Positions 1 to 8,352 of a stretch of 37,173 nt of DNA are shown here, piece after piece. The translations under genes and the position numbers were made by a program. The notes under the pieces are model-generated. The model was given only the letters and a program-made list of their open reading frames with translations, was not told the origin of the DNA and made no database searches. This DNA is from Paludibacterium yongneupense DSM 18731 (GTDB lineage: Bacteria; Pseudomonadota; Gammaproteobacteria; Burkholderiales; Chromobacteriaceae), in contig NZ_AUGZ01000005.1 in NCBI RefSeq assembly GCF_000422925.1, forward strand, positions 408,081 to 445,253. The letters run 5' to 3'. Position 1 is the stretch's first letter. Every line of letters begins with the position of its first letter.

Positions 1-613
1 CCAGACGGGTAAACGGAAACAGAACGAACAGGGTCATGCCCATCGTCATGTGCAACTTGAACAGCCATGGCGCAGCCACGATAGAGTAGGCCGCATCCGC
101 ACGCAAGGTGACGATACCCTGTGCCCACTGCATAAACAAGACCATCATCGCACCGTCACGATGCCCGGCCGACACCGCGATCGTCGACAGTCCGAGCGCC
201 AGCGTCGCCCATAGCCAGAACAGGGTGATGCGATCGCCGAGGCCGGTCGCCGCGCGCAGGCGCGGGTGACTGAGGCGGCGCCAGATCAGGATGTTCAGGC
301 CGGCAAAGGCCATGCCGCCGAGCAGACCGCCGGCGACCATCGCCAGCATCTGCTTGGCTTCATGGGTGATACCCAGTGCATTGAACACGGCGATCGGTGT
401 CAACAGACCGGCCAGATGGCCGCCAAAGACGCCGAGCACCCCGACGTGAAACAGGATGGACCCCAGGCGCAGGGCGCCGGGATAGAGCAGCTGCGTGCTT
501 TCCGAGCGCCAGGTATATTGCTCGCGCTCGAAGCGCAGCAGGCTGCCAAGCAGAAAAACGGTCAGCGCGATATAGGGATAGACCCCGAACAGAAAGGCGT
601 GGACAGGACTCAT
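1..613 (-). CDS. narI: Respiratory nitrate reductase gamma subunit NarI (partial, C-terminus off window)
   Basis: This is the membrane cytochrome b subunit that takes electrons from quinol and passes them through two b hemes to NarH. The reverse strand reads from ATG at 613 and stays open to the left edge: 204 codons of a family usually near 225-230. Several hydrophobic helices are visible. The segment FHVGVLGVFGGH carries two histidines in the place of E. coli heme ligands H56 and H66, and KLHMTMGMTLFVLFPFTRL carries the H187 equivalent; the fourth ligand lies beyond the edge. The start ATG overlaps the narJ stop as ATGA, so it is probably translationally coupled as the last gene of narKGHJI. 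Identity is secure; only the C-terminus is unseen. Confidence 0.95.
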   Translation of the reverse strand, partial: MSPVHAFLFGVYPYIALTVFLLGSLLRFEREQYTWRSESTQLLYPGALRLGSILFHVGVLGVFGGHLAGLLTPIAVFNALGITHEAKQMLAMVAGGLLGGMAFAGLNILIWRRLSHPRLRAATGLGDRITLFWLWATLALGLSTIAVSAGHRDGAMMVLFMQWAQGIVTLRADAAYSIVAAPWLFKLHMTMGMTLFVLFPFTRL

Positions 614-1245
614 GGCTTGGCTCCCGAAGTCGTGCGCGGATAAAAGGTGACCTTGGCCGGGGCTTGAGCCGGCAAGGGCTCGGTTCCGTCGATGGCGGGA
701 CCGAAACGCTCCATCATCTCGTCCATGTCGCGCACAGGCGGAACCGCCAGCGGCAGCGGCGCTTCCGGCGACATGGCGACCAGGACATCGAACACACAGG
801 CATAGGCATTGCCTGCCTCGCTCAGCGAGCGGCCGATCACGGCAATCACATGAATGGCCTCGCCCAGCAGCGCGCCCGCCTCTGCCGGGGCTATCCGGCT
901 CAGCAGTTCGAGAAACATCGGCAAGTAGTCGGGCAGTTCGTCGGCGGCCACGATGAAGCCGTGTTTTTCGTACTCTTCCGCCAGACTGATCATGGCCGGC
1001 CCGCGCTCGCGCGACTCGCCGTAGACATGTTCGAACAGATGCAAGCTGAACGCACGCTGCCGGTCGAAGGCGGCGACGTAGTCCTGTTGCAGATCGATCA
1101 GATCGCCCTCTGCCAAGGTGTCGAACAGCGGGGCGAGCTGTGCCCGCGTCGCGCCGTCGAGCGCGGCATCCAGCTCGGGCAGGGCCTCGATCAGCTCGCG
1201 CGACGGATAGCACAGCAAGGCGGACAACACCGCATGAACCGTCAT
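610..1245 (-). CDS. narJ: Nitrate reductase assembly chaperone NarJ
   Basis: NarJ is a cytoplasmic chaperone that binds apo-NarG and helps insert the molybdenum cofactor before the NarGH complex docks on NarI; it is not part of the final enzyme. The 211-residue protein is mostly alpha-helical and acidic, as in the TorD/NarJ family. The central segment FSLHLFEHVYGESRERG is the family signature region. I chose ATG at 1245, which overlaps the narH stop as TGATG and follows the purine-rich GGGGAAGAAG. A GTG one codon upstream (1248) is also possible. It lies between narH and narI, the usual order. No anomalies seen. Confidence 0.95.
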   Translation of the reverse strand: MTVHAVLSALLCYPSRELIEALPELDAALDGATRAQLAPLFDTLAEGDLIDLQQDYVAAFDRQRAFSLHLFEHVYGESRERGPAMISLAEEYEKHGFIVAADELPDYLPMFLELLSRIAPAEAGALLGEAIHVIAVIGRSLSEAGNAYACVFDVLVAMSPEAPLPLAVPPVRDMDEMMERFGPAIDGTEPLPAQAPAKVTFYPRTTSGAKP

Positions 1246-2789
1246 CACTTCTTCCCCTTTCTCGATTTCGGCATATCGGCAAAGATCACCGAGCCCTGCT
1301 GCTTGCGACCGAACACGGTCCCTTCCGACACCCCGCCCGAACAGCCGTTGCCGAAGCTAAAGCCACAGCTGCCCTTTTCGTTGAAACTGTCCTCCGCCTG
1401 CTCCTTGTGACTGGACGGCACCACGAAACGATCTTCGTAATTGGCGATCGCCATCAGTTGATACATCGCCTCAACCTGCTCCGGCGTCAGCCCCAGCCCG
1501 GCGAGCAGCGCGTTTTCGTCGCCGCCTCCCACGTTCTGTGCCCGCTTGTGCGCGCGCATCGCCAGCATGCGTTCCAGCGCCAGCTTGACCGGCGCTTCGT
1601 CGCCGGCGGTCAATAGATTGGCCAGGTAGCGCAAGGGAATGCGCAAGGAACCGACATCGGGCAGGATGCCGTTGCGCCCAAGCACCCCGCTTTCGGCCGC
1701 CGCCTGGATGGGCGACAGCGGCGGCACATACCAGACCATGGGCAGCGTGCGGTATTCGGGGTGCAGCGGAAAGGCGATCTTCCATTCGACCGCCATCTTG
1801 TATACCGGCGAGCGGGCGGCGGCGGTCAGCCAGTTATCGTCTATCCCCTGCCGCCGCGCCTCGGCCACGACCGCGGGATCGTTGGGGTCGAGAAACACAT
1901 CCAGCTGGGCCTGATACAGCGAACCTTCATCTTGAACCGAAGCCGCTGCGGCGATGCGGTCGGCATCGTACAACATCACGCCGAGATAACGGATGCGACC
2001 GACACAGGACTCGGAGCACACCGTTGGCTGACCGGCTTCGATGCGCGGGTAGCAGAAAGTGCACTTCTCGGCCTTGCCCGAAACCCAGTTGAAATAGATC
2101 TTCTTGTACGGGCATCCAGAAACACACATGCGCCAACCGCGGCATTTATCCTGGTCCACCAGCACAATACCGTCTTCCTCGCGCTTGTAGACCGAACCGG
2201 ACGGGCAGGACGCGACACAGGCCGGGTTCAGGCAGTGTTCGCACAGACGCGGCAAATACATCATGAAGGTGTTCTCGAAGGTCGAGTACATCTCCGCCTG
2301 CACCTGATTGAACAACGCATCGCGCGAACGCTTGGCGAACTCGCCGCCGAGGTCGTCCTCCCAGTTCGGCCCGGATACGATCTTGTCCATTTTCTTGCCG
2401 GTCAGCACCGACACCGGACGCGCGGTCGGCGGCGTCTTCATCGCCGGCGCGTTTTGCAAATGCTCGTAATCGAAGGTGAACGGCTCGTAGTAGTCGTCGA
2501 TCGCAGGCAGGTTCGGGTTGGCGAACAGATTGGCCAAAATGCGCAATTTGCCGCCCTGGCGCGGTTCGAGCGTGCCCGAATCGGTCAGTTTCCAGCCGCC
2601 GCGCCATTTTTCCTGGTTTTCCCATTCACTGGGAAAGCCGACGCCGGGCTTGGTCTCGACGTTGTTGAACCACGCGTACTCAACGCCGTCGCGGCTCGTC
2701 CACACGTTCTTGCAAGTCACCGAGCAGGTATGGCAGCCGATGCACTTGTCGAGGTTGAGAACCATCGCCACCTGGGCACGAATTTTCAT
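1245..2789 (-). CDS. narH: Respiratory nitrate reductase beta subunit NarH
   Basis: NarH is the iron-sulfur electron-transfer subunit that wires the NarI hemes to NarG on the cytoplasmic face. The 514-residue protein shows all four cluster motifs: C16/C19/C22/C26, C183/C186/C191/C195, C216/C222/C226 and C243/C246/C258/C262. Trp219 replaces a cysteine in CRGWRMC, the known hallmark of the [3Fe-4S] cluster in NarH. Numbering is within about one residue of E. coli NarH. Start ATG at 2789 has a clear AGGAGAT eight bases upstream; an upstream in-frame extension to 2816 would run into narG and is not needed. The gap to narG is 10 bases and it overlaps narJ by one base. Confidence 0.97.
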   Translation of the reverse strand: MKIRAQVAMVLNLDKCIGCHTCSVTCKNVWTSRDGVEYAWFNNVETKPGVGFPSEWENQEKWRGGWKLTDSGTLEPRQGGKLRILANLFANPNLPAIDDYYEPFTFDYEHLQNAPAMKTPPTARPVSVLTGKKMDKIVSGPNWEDDLGGEFAKRSRDALFNQVQAEMYSTFENTFMMYLPRLCEHCLNPACVASCPSGSVYKREEDGIVLVDQDKCRGWRMCVSGCPYKKIYFNWVSGKAEKCTFCYPRIEAGQPTVCSESCVGRIRYLGVMLYDADRIAAAASVQDEGSLYQAQLDVFLDPNDPAVVAEARRQGIDDNWLTAAARSPVYKMAVEWKIAFPLHPEYRTLPMVWYVPPLSPIQAAAESGVLGRNGILPDVGSLRIPLRYLANLLTAGDEAPVKLALERMLAMRAHKRAQNVGGGDENALLAGLGLTPEQVEAMYQLMAIANYEDRFVVPSSHKEQAEDSFNEKGSCGFSFGNGCSGGVSEGTVFGRKQQGSVIFADMPKSRKGKK

Positions 2790-2799
2790 AGTGATCTCC

Positions 2800-5700
2800 T
2801 CAGTGGCCAGCCACATCGTCGGCGGGACTGTCCATCCAGTCCACGTCGCGCATCTTGCGGATAATGACGAACTCGTCGCGATTGCTGCCCACGGTTCCGT
2901 AGTAGTTGAAGCCGTAGGATTGCTGCGCGTAGCCGCCGATCATATGCGTGGGCTTGAGCACGGTGCGCGTCACCGAGTTGTGGATGCCGCCGCGCTTGCC
3001 CGACATTTCAGCGCCGGGAACGTTGACGATTTTTTCCTGCGCGTGGTACATCAGCGTCATGCCGACCGGCACCCGCTGCGACACCACGGCGCGGGCCGTC
3101 AGCGTGCCGTTGACGTTGAACGCTTCGATCCAGTCGTTGTCCACGATGCCGGCGGCACGGGCATCCTCTTCCGACAGCCACACATGCGGGCCGCCGCGGC
3201 TCAGCGTCAACATGCGCAGATTGTCGCTGTAGGTCGAGTGAATGCCCCACTTCTGATGCGGCGTGATGAAGTTGAGCACGATCTCCGTGTTTCCGTTCGG
3301 CTGGCGGTCGCGCATCGGCGCGACCGTCTTGAGATCGACCGCCGGCTTATACACACACAGTCCCTCGCCAAAATCGAGCATCCAGCGATGATCCTGGTAG
3401 AACTGCTGCCGCCCGGTCAGCGTGCGCCACGGAATCAGCTCGTGCACATTGGTGTAGCCGGCGTTATAGCTGACCTCTTCGCTTTCCAGTCCCGACCAGG
3501 TCGGCGAGGAGATGATCTTGCGCGGCTGCGCCTGCACGTCGCGGAAACGGATGGTGTCGTGGGCGCGCGGCAGAGCCAGATGGGTATGCTCGCGCCCGGT
3601 GATCTTGCCGAGCGCGGCCCAGGCTTTGACCGCAACATGGCCGTTGGTCTCCGGCGCCAGCGTCAGGATCATTTCGGCGGCATCGATGGCGCTGTCCAGC
3701 CGCGGCCGGCCATGGCCGACTCCCGGCCCCTCCACCTTGCGATTGAGCCCGGCCAGCACCTGCACCTCGTCGCCGGTCTTCCAGGCAATGCCCTTGCCGC
3801 CATTGCCCAGCGACTCCAGCAAGGGGCCGACCGAGGTGAATTTGTCGTAAATCGCGCCGTAGTCGCGTTCGACCAGCGTGATGTTCGGCATGGTACGCCC
3901 CGGCACCGGCTCGCACTCGCCGCGCTTCCAGTCGCGCGGCTCGAACGGTTGCCCCAGCTCTCCCGGCGTATCGTGCAGCAGCGGCGTGAGCACCACGTCC
4001 TGGCGCACGCCAAGATAATCGGCGGCCAGTTCGGAGAATTTGGCCGCGATGGTCTTGTAGATTTCCCAGTCGCTTTTCGCCTGCCACAGGGGCTGGACAG
4101 CTTCCGACAAGGGATGGATGAAAGGATGCATGTCCGAGGTATTGAGGTCGTCCTTCTCGTACCAGGTCGCGGTCGGCAGCACCACGTCGCCATACAGGCA
4201 GGTGGTCGACATGCGAAAATCCAGCACCGTCAGCAGATCGAGCTTGCCCTCCGGCGTATAGGGCCGGTATTTGACCTCGCTCGGACGGATGCCGTCCGCT
4301 TCGTCGGAGAAGACCGCATTCTGCGTGCCGAGCAAATACTTGAGAAAGTATTCGTGGCCCTTGCCCGAGGAACCGAGGATATTCGAGCGCCAGACGAACA
4401 TATTGCGCGGGAAATTGTCCGCATTGTCCGGATCATCGCATGACATCGCCAGCGAACCGTCACGCAGCACATCGACGGTATAGCGCACGGCATCGACACC
4501 GGCGGCAGCGGCGTCACGCGTGACATCGAGCGGGTTGCGCTGCAACTGCGGCGCCGACGGCAGCCAGCCCATGCGCTCGGCGCGGGCGTTGTAGTCGATC
4601 ATGCTCATGCGCCCCTGCCCCGCCGCCTCGGCGGTCGGTGACAGGATTTCATCCACGGCCAGCTTTTCGTGTCGCCACTGCCCGGTATGCGCGTAGAAGA
4701 AGCTGGTCGAATTCATCTGCCGCGACGGCCGCACCCAGTCGGTCGCGAAGGCCAGCGGCACCCAGCCCTGCTGCGGACGCAGTTTTTCCTGGCCGACATA
4801 GTGCGCCCAACCGCCGCCGCTTTGGCCGACGCAACCGCACATCATCAACAGATTGATGATGCCGCGGTAAGCCATATCCATGTGGTACCAGTGATTGAGA
4901 CCGGCGCCGACGATGACCATCGAGCGGCCGTGGGTCTGGTCGGCATTGTCCGCGAACTCGCGCGCGACGGTGATCACGTCGTGCGGCTTGACTCCGGTGT
5001 GCTTCTCCTGCCAGGCCGGGGTATAGGGCACGTCCTGCATGAAATCGGAGGCCACATTCCCGCCGCCGTGACCATTGTCGACCCCATAGTTGGCCAGCAT
5101 CAGATCGTAGACCGTCGCGACCAGCGCCTCCGTGCCATCCGCCAGACGCAGGCGCTTCACGGGCACATTGCGCAACAGCACCTCGCCATGTTCGGCGCCG
5201 AAATACGGGAAGCCCACCCCGATCACATCATCGCTGCGCCCTTTGAGCGACAACGCCGGATCGATGGCGGCACCGTCAGCGCCTTTCAACTCCAGATTCC
5301 ACTTGCCGACCCGATCGCCGCTCTCGCCCCAGCGCAGGCCGATGCTGCCGTTCGGCACCACGATGGCATCGCTCTCCGCGTCGATCAGCAGGGTTTTCCA
5401 TTCCGGATTGTTGGTCTCGCTGTTGGCGAGCAATTGCGAAGCGCGCAGGTAGTGGCCACCCACGAAGTAGCCGTCGCGTTCTTCCAGCCGTACCAGCATG
5501 GGGAAGTCGGTGTACTGTTGACCGTAGCGACGGAAATAGTCCGATTTGCCGCTCTGATGGAATTCCTTGAGCACGACATGCCCCATCGCCAACGCGAGCG
5601 CGGCATCGGTGCCCTGGCGCGGCGCGAGCCAGATATCGCCGAATTTCACCATCTCGCCGTAGTCGGACGACACCGCCACCGTCTTGGTGCCGCGATAGCG

Positions 5701-6510
5701 CACCTCGGTATAGAAATGGGCATCCGGCGTACGCGTCATCGGTACATTGGAGCCCCATACCATCAGATAACTGGCGTTATACCAGTCTGCGGACTCCGGG
5801 ACATCGGTCTGTTCGCCCCACACCTGCGGCGAGGCCGGCGGCAGATCGCAATACCAGTCGTAGAACGACATGCACACGCCGCCGATCAGGCTCAGGTAGC
5901 GGCTGCCGGCGGCATAGGACACCATGGACATGGCCGGGATGGGACTGAAGCCGATGATGCGGTCCGGCCCGAAGCGCTTGATGGTGTAATTGTTGGCGGC
6001 GGCGACGATCTCGGCTGCCTCGTCCCAGTCCGAGCGCACAAACCCGCCGAGACCGCGCGCCGACTTGTAGGCGCGCGCCTTTTCCGGGTCCTGACTGATG
6101 AACTCCCATGCCTCGATCGGTCCCATGGTACGGCGCGCCTCGCGCCACATGCGCGCGAGCACGCCGCGCACCATCGGATACTTGATGCGCTGCGCCGAGT
6201 AGACATACCAGCTGTACGACGCACCGCGCGGACAGCCGCGCGGTTCGTGGTTGGGCAGATCGGGTCGCGTGCGCGGGTAATCGGTCTGTTGCAGCTCCCA
6301 GGCAATCAAGCCGTGCTTGACATAGACGCGCCAGCTACAGGAGCCGGTGCAGTTGACGCCATGGGTGGAGCGCACCACCTTGTCCTGGCTCCAGCGGCGG
6401 CGATAGGCCTCCTCCCAGCGCCTGTCCTCCTTGACCACGGCACCATGCCCGTCCGCGAAGCGGTCGCGCGTGCGCGCAAGAAAATTCAGTCTGTCCAGAA
6501 AATGACTCAT
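2800..6510 (-). CDS. narG: Respiratory nitrate reductase alpha subunit NarG
   Basis: NarG is the catalytic molybdo-bis(MGD) subunit that reduces nitrate to nitrite in the cytoplasm. At 1236 residues it has full family length. The N-terminal FS0 cluster site is present: His50, Cys54 and Cys58 in STHGVNCTGSCSW, then Cys93 in RGCPRG. Asp222 in YCDLPPASPQ matches the aspartate Mo ligand of E. coli NarG (Asp222 in mature numbering). TPDAHFYTEVRY and the C-terminal NYYGTVGSNRDEF region are strongly conserved. It lacks a twin-arginine signal, as expected for the cytoplasm-facing enzyme. A strong GAGGAGG precedes ATG 6510. It lies 58 bases downstream of narK, with hairpins in that gap. Activity depends on Mo supply, which the modEABC genes 4 kb away would provide. 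Confidence 0.98.
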   Translation of the reverse strand: MSHFLDRLNFLARTRDRFADGHGAVVKEDRRWEEAYRRRWSQDKVVRSTHGVNCTGSCSWRVYVKHGLIAWELQQTDYPRTRPDLPNHEPRGCPRGASYSWYVYSAQRIKYPMVRGVLARMWREARRTMGPIEAWEFISQDPEKARAYKSARGLGGFVRSDWDEAAEIVAAANNYTIKRFGPDRIIGFSPIPAMSMVSYAAGSRYLSLIGGVCMSFYDWYCDLPPASPQVWGEQTDVPESADWYNASYLMVWGSNVPMTRTPDAHFYTEVRYRGTKTVAVSSDYGEMVKFGDIWLAPRQGTDAALALAMGHVVLKEFHQSGKSDYFRRYGQQYTDFPMLVRLEERDGYFVGGHYLRASQLLANSETNNPEWKTLLIDAESDAIVVPNGSIGLRWGESGDRVGKWNLELKGADGAAIDPALSLKGRSDDVIGVGFPYFGAEHGEVLLRNVPVKRLRLADGTEALVATVYDLMLANYGVDNGHGGGNVASDFMQDVPYTPAWQEKHTGVKPHDVITVAREFADNADQTHGRSMVIVGAGLNHWYHMDMAYRGIINLLMMCGCVGQSGGGWAHYVGQEKLRPQQGWVPLAFATDWVRPSRQMNSTSFFYAHTGQWRHEKLAVDEILSPTAEAAGQGRMSMIDYNARAERMGWLPSAPQLQRNPLDVTRDAAAAGVDAVRYTVDVLRDGSLAMSCDDPDNADNFPRNMFVWRSNILGSSGKGHEYFLKYLLGTQNAVFSDEADGIRPSEVKYRPYTPEGKLDLLTVLDFRMSTTCLYGDVVLPTATWYEKDDLNTSDMHPFIHPLSEAVQPLWQAKSDWEIYKTIAAKFSELAADYLGVRQDVVLTPLLHDTPGELGQPFEPRDWKRGECEPVPGRTMPNITLVERDYGAIYDKFTSVGPLLESLGNGGKGIAWKTGDEVQVLAGLNRKVEGPGVGHGRPRLDSAIDAAEMILTLAPETNGHVAVKAWAALGKITGREHTHLALPRAHDTIRFRDVQAQPRKIISSPTWSGLESEEVSYNAGYTNVHELIPWRTLTGRQQFYQDHRWMLDFGEGLCVYKPAVDLKTVAPMRDRQPNGNTEIVLNFITPHQKWGIHSTYSDNLRMLTLSRGGPHVWLSEEDARAAGIVDNDWIEAFNVNGTLTARAVVSQRVPVGMTLMYHAQEKIVNVPGAEMSGKRGGIHNSVTRTVLKPTHMIGGYAQQSYGFNYYGTVGSNRDEFVIIRKMRDVDWMDSPADDVAGH

Positions 6511-6526
6511 TGTGCCTCCTCAAGGC

Positions 6527-6579
6527 GTGCGCCTTCACGGCGCACACCGTCATCGTCTCGTGCCGTCATCAGCACGGCA
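6527..6579 (-). other. Pair of hairpins in the narK-narG junction
   Basis: Two dyads lie in the short gap. GTGCGCC (6527-6533) pairs with GGCGCAC (6539-6545) around a 5-base loop. TGCCGT (6561-6566) pairs with ACGGCA (6574-6579) and straddles the narK stop. Neither has a following U-run, so they do not look like intrinsic terminators. A role in RNA processing, or in setting the narK to narG ratio, is inference. Confidence 0.45.
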
Positions 6580-7954
6580 TCGCCGCGCCCTTGCGCGCGT
6601 AGAACACGGCACAAAGCACGACACAACTCAGGTAGAACGCGATGAAGCAATAGAGGGCCAGTTGCGGACCGCCGCTCAGCCGCATCGAGGTTCCGAAAGC
6701 CTGGGGAATGAAAAACCCGCCGTAAGCGCCAATCGCACTGATAAAACCGGCGGCCGCGGCCGACTCGCGCACACCGTCGAGCTGGGCCTGCCGCTTGGCC
6801 GCTTCCCCGCGCCCGCGCGCTTCGTTCATGCACTGCGTGGAAAAAATCACCGGAATCATGCGATAGGTCGAGCCGTTGCCGATGCCGGTACACGTGAACA
6901 GCAGCAGGAACATGGCGAGAAAGCCGGGGAAGCTGCCTTCGCCGCCGGCCCCGGGCAGGAAATGGAGGGCGCCGAGCACGGCCAGCGCCATTACCACGAA
7001 GATGGTCAGCGTGACGCGTGCGCCGCCGATGCGGTCCGAGACCATACCGCCAAGCGGGCGGGCCAGCGCACCGAGCAGGGGACCGATGAATGCATAGTGC
7101 ACCACCACGACATCGGGAAACTGCGTCTTCGTCAACAGCGCGAAACCGGCGGAGAAGCCGATAAAACTGCCAAACGTGCCGAGATAGAGCCAGCACATCA
7201 GCCAGTTATGCATCCGTTTGAAAATGACGGCCTGTTCGGCAAAAGAGGCGCGCGCGTCGGCAATGTCGTTCATGCCGAACCAGGCGGCGATCGAGGCGAT
7301 CGCGATCAGCGGCACCCAGAACAGACCCGCATTTTGCAACCACAGGATGTTTTCGATTTTGTCATGGATCGTGTGCTGCCCCGGACCGCCGATATCGCCG
7401 AACACACTGGCGCCGATGACGAGCGGAATCACGAACTGCGCGATCGAGACCCCGAGATTGCCGAAACCGGCGTTCAAGCCGTTAGCCCCGCCTTTGCGTG
7501 CGCGCGGAAAAAAGTAGCCGATGTTGGCCATGGAACTGGCGAAGTTGCCGCTGCCGAAACCGCACAGCAGCGCAATCATCAACATCGTCGGATAAGGCGT
7601 GGTCGGGTCCTGTACCGCACTCCCCAGCCACAAGCAGGGAATCAGCAGCGAGGCGGTCGACAAGGCCGTCCAGCGCCGCCCGCCGATAAAGGACGGCATA
7701 AAGGAGTAGAAAATCCGCAATGTGGCGCCGGACAGGGCCGGTAGTGCCGTCAGCAAGAACAGCTGGTCCTTGGTATAGGCAAAACCGACGGCCGGCAGCT
7801 TGAGCGTGACCACGCTCCACAGCACCGACACGATGAAGGCCAGCGTCAGACAGGGAATCGATATCCACAGATTGCGCCGCGCAATCGAGCGCCCCTCGCG
7901 CTCCCAGAACTCCGGATTCTCCGGCTCCCAGCGCGTCAACAGGTAGTCAGACAT
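6569..7954 (-). CDS. narK: Nitrate/nitrite transporter NarK (MFS)
   Basis: This is a major-facilitator protein of the nitrate/nitrite porter family, bringing nitrate in and letting nitrite out across the inner membrane. The 461-residue length and about 12 hydrophobic helices fit. The nitrate signature is visible around GLNAGFGNLGVS (residues 159-170), preceded by SGNFASSMANIGYFFP. Arg80 in ATLRIFYSFM and Arg300 in GALARPLGG sit where E. coli NarK has substrate-binding R89 and R305 (inferred by alignment by eye). Start ATG 7954 has AGGAAAAG upstream. It is first in the narKGHJI operon, so its upstream region (7955-8352) should hold the operon promoter. The exact subtype (NarK1-like symporter or NarK2-like antiporter) cannot be settled here. 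Confidence 0.93.
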   Translation of the reverse strand: MSDYLLTRWEPENPEFWEREGRSIARRNLWISIPCLTLAFIVSVLWSVVTLKLPAVGFAYTKDQLFLLTALPALSGATLRIFYSFMPSFIGGRRWTALSTASLLIPCLWLGSAVQDPTTPYPTMLMIALLCGFGSGNFASSMANIGYFFPRARKGGANGLNAGFGNLGVSIAQFVIPLVIGASVFGDIGGPGQHTIHDKIENILWLQNAGLFWVPLIAIASIAAWFGMNDIADARASFAEQAVIFKRMHNWLMCWLYLGTFGSFIGFSAGFALLTKTQFPDVVVVHYAFIGPLLGALARPLGGMVSDRIGGARVTLTIFVVMALAVLGALHFLPGAGGEGSFPGFLAMFLLLFTCTGIGNGSTYRMIPVIFSTQCMNEARGRGEAAKRQAQLDGVRESAAAAGFISAIGAYGGFFIPQAFGTSMRLSGGPQLALYCFIAFYLSCVVLCAVFYARKGAAMPC

Positions 7955-8091
7955 GTGCTTTTCCTCGACAAGTCATTAAGGCATGCGCCCGCGAACGGTC
8001 CAGGCACAGCGTCAGGATCAGCATAGGGCGCGGCCGGGTGCGGGGAAATTCGCAGGAGGGAGGGGACGGGGCAAGCAAACGGGCTAGACGG

Positions 8092-8159
8092 CTAGTTACT
8101 TTGAACTAGGCCATTATCCCACCCGCCATGGCCGGTTTACTTATCTTGATAATCAGAAA
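8092..8159 (-). promoter_or_regulatory. Candidate narK promoter with FNR-like site and dyads
   Basis: Read on the minus strand, an extended -10 TGGGATAAT lies at 8121-8113. Upstream, at 8146-8159, is an FNR-like site, TTTCTGATTATCAA: one half (ATCAA) is perfect and the other poor, 8 of 10 positions matching the consensus. It overlaps the palindrome TTATC-TT-GATAA (8141-8152). The FNR-like centre lies about 45 bases before the predicted start, a few bases off the ideal -41.5. Just at the predicted start is the dyad CTAGTT-N6-AACTAG (8092-8109), a possible operator. The assignments are inference from spacing and sequence. Confidence 0.35.
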
Positions 8160-8198
8160 CACAAAGCAAACTAATTTCTGTGAAAAATACCAAAAGCA

Positions 8199-8227
8199 TT
8201 GCAATATTGTTTTTTAATGCATAATCT
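8199..8227 (+). promoter_or_regulatory. Putative sigma70 promoter of the autotransporter gene
   Basis: TTGCAA (8199-8204) and TAATCT (8222-8227) are separated by exactly 17 bases within an unusually AT-rich stretch (about 8135-8275). This would give a leader of roughly 120 bases before the autotransporter start at 8353. The rest of 7955-8352 holds the divergent narK control region and no gene I can support. Confidence 0.45.
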
Positions 8228-8352
8228 AAACAAATTAAGTAAATTATTAGTGTTGTACGTTAAGAATGATCAAGGAACAGATCAAGAGGAAGCCCAGGCT
8301 CACGCCGTTGCCGCCCACCCATCTTGCTCACGGAACGTGAAAGGACTTTGCG

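Noticed and set aside
4669-6645. Long plus-strand open frame opposite narG (658 codons), with another at 2518-4443.
   Set aside because: They are antisense shadows of narG in GC-rich DNA: full of His, Arg and Gln, no domain, no ribosome site, while narG is unmistakable on the other strand.
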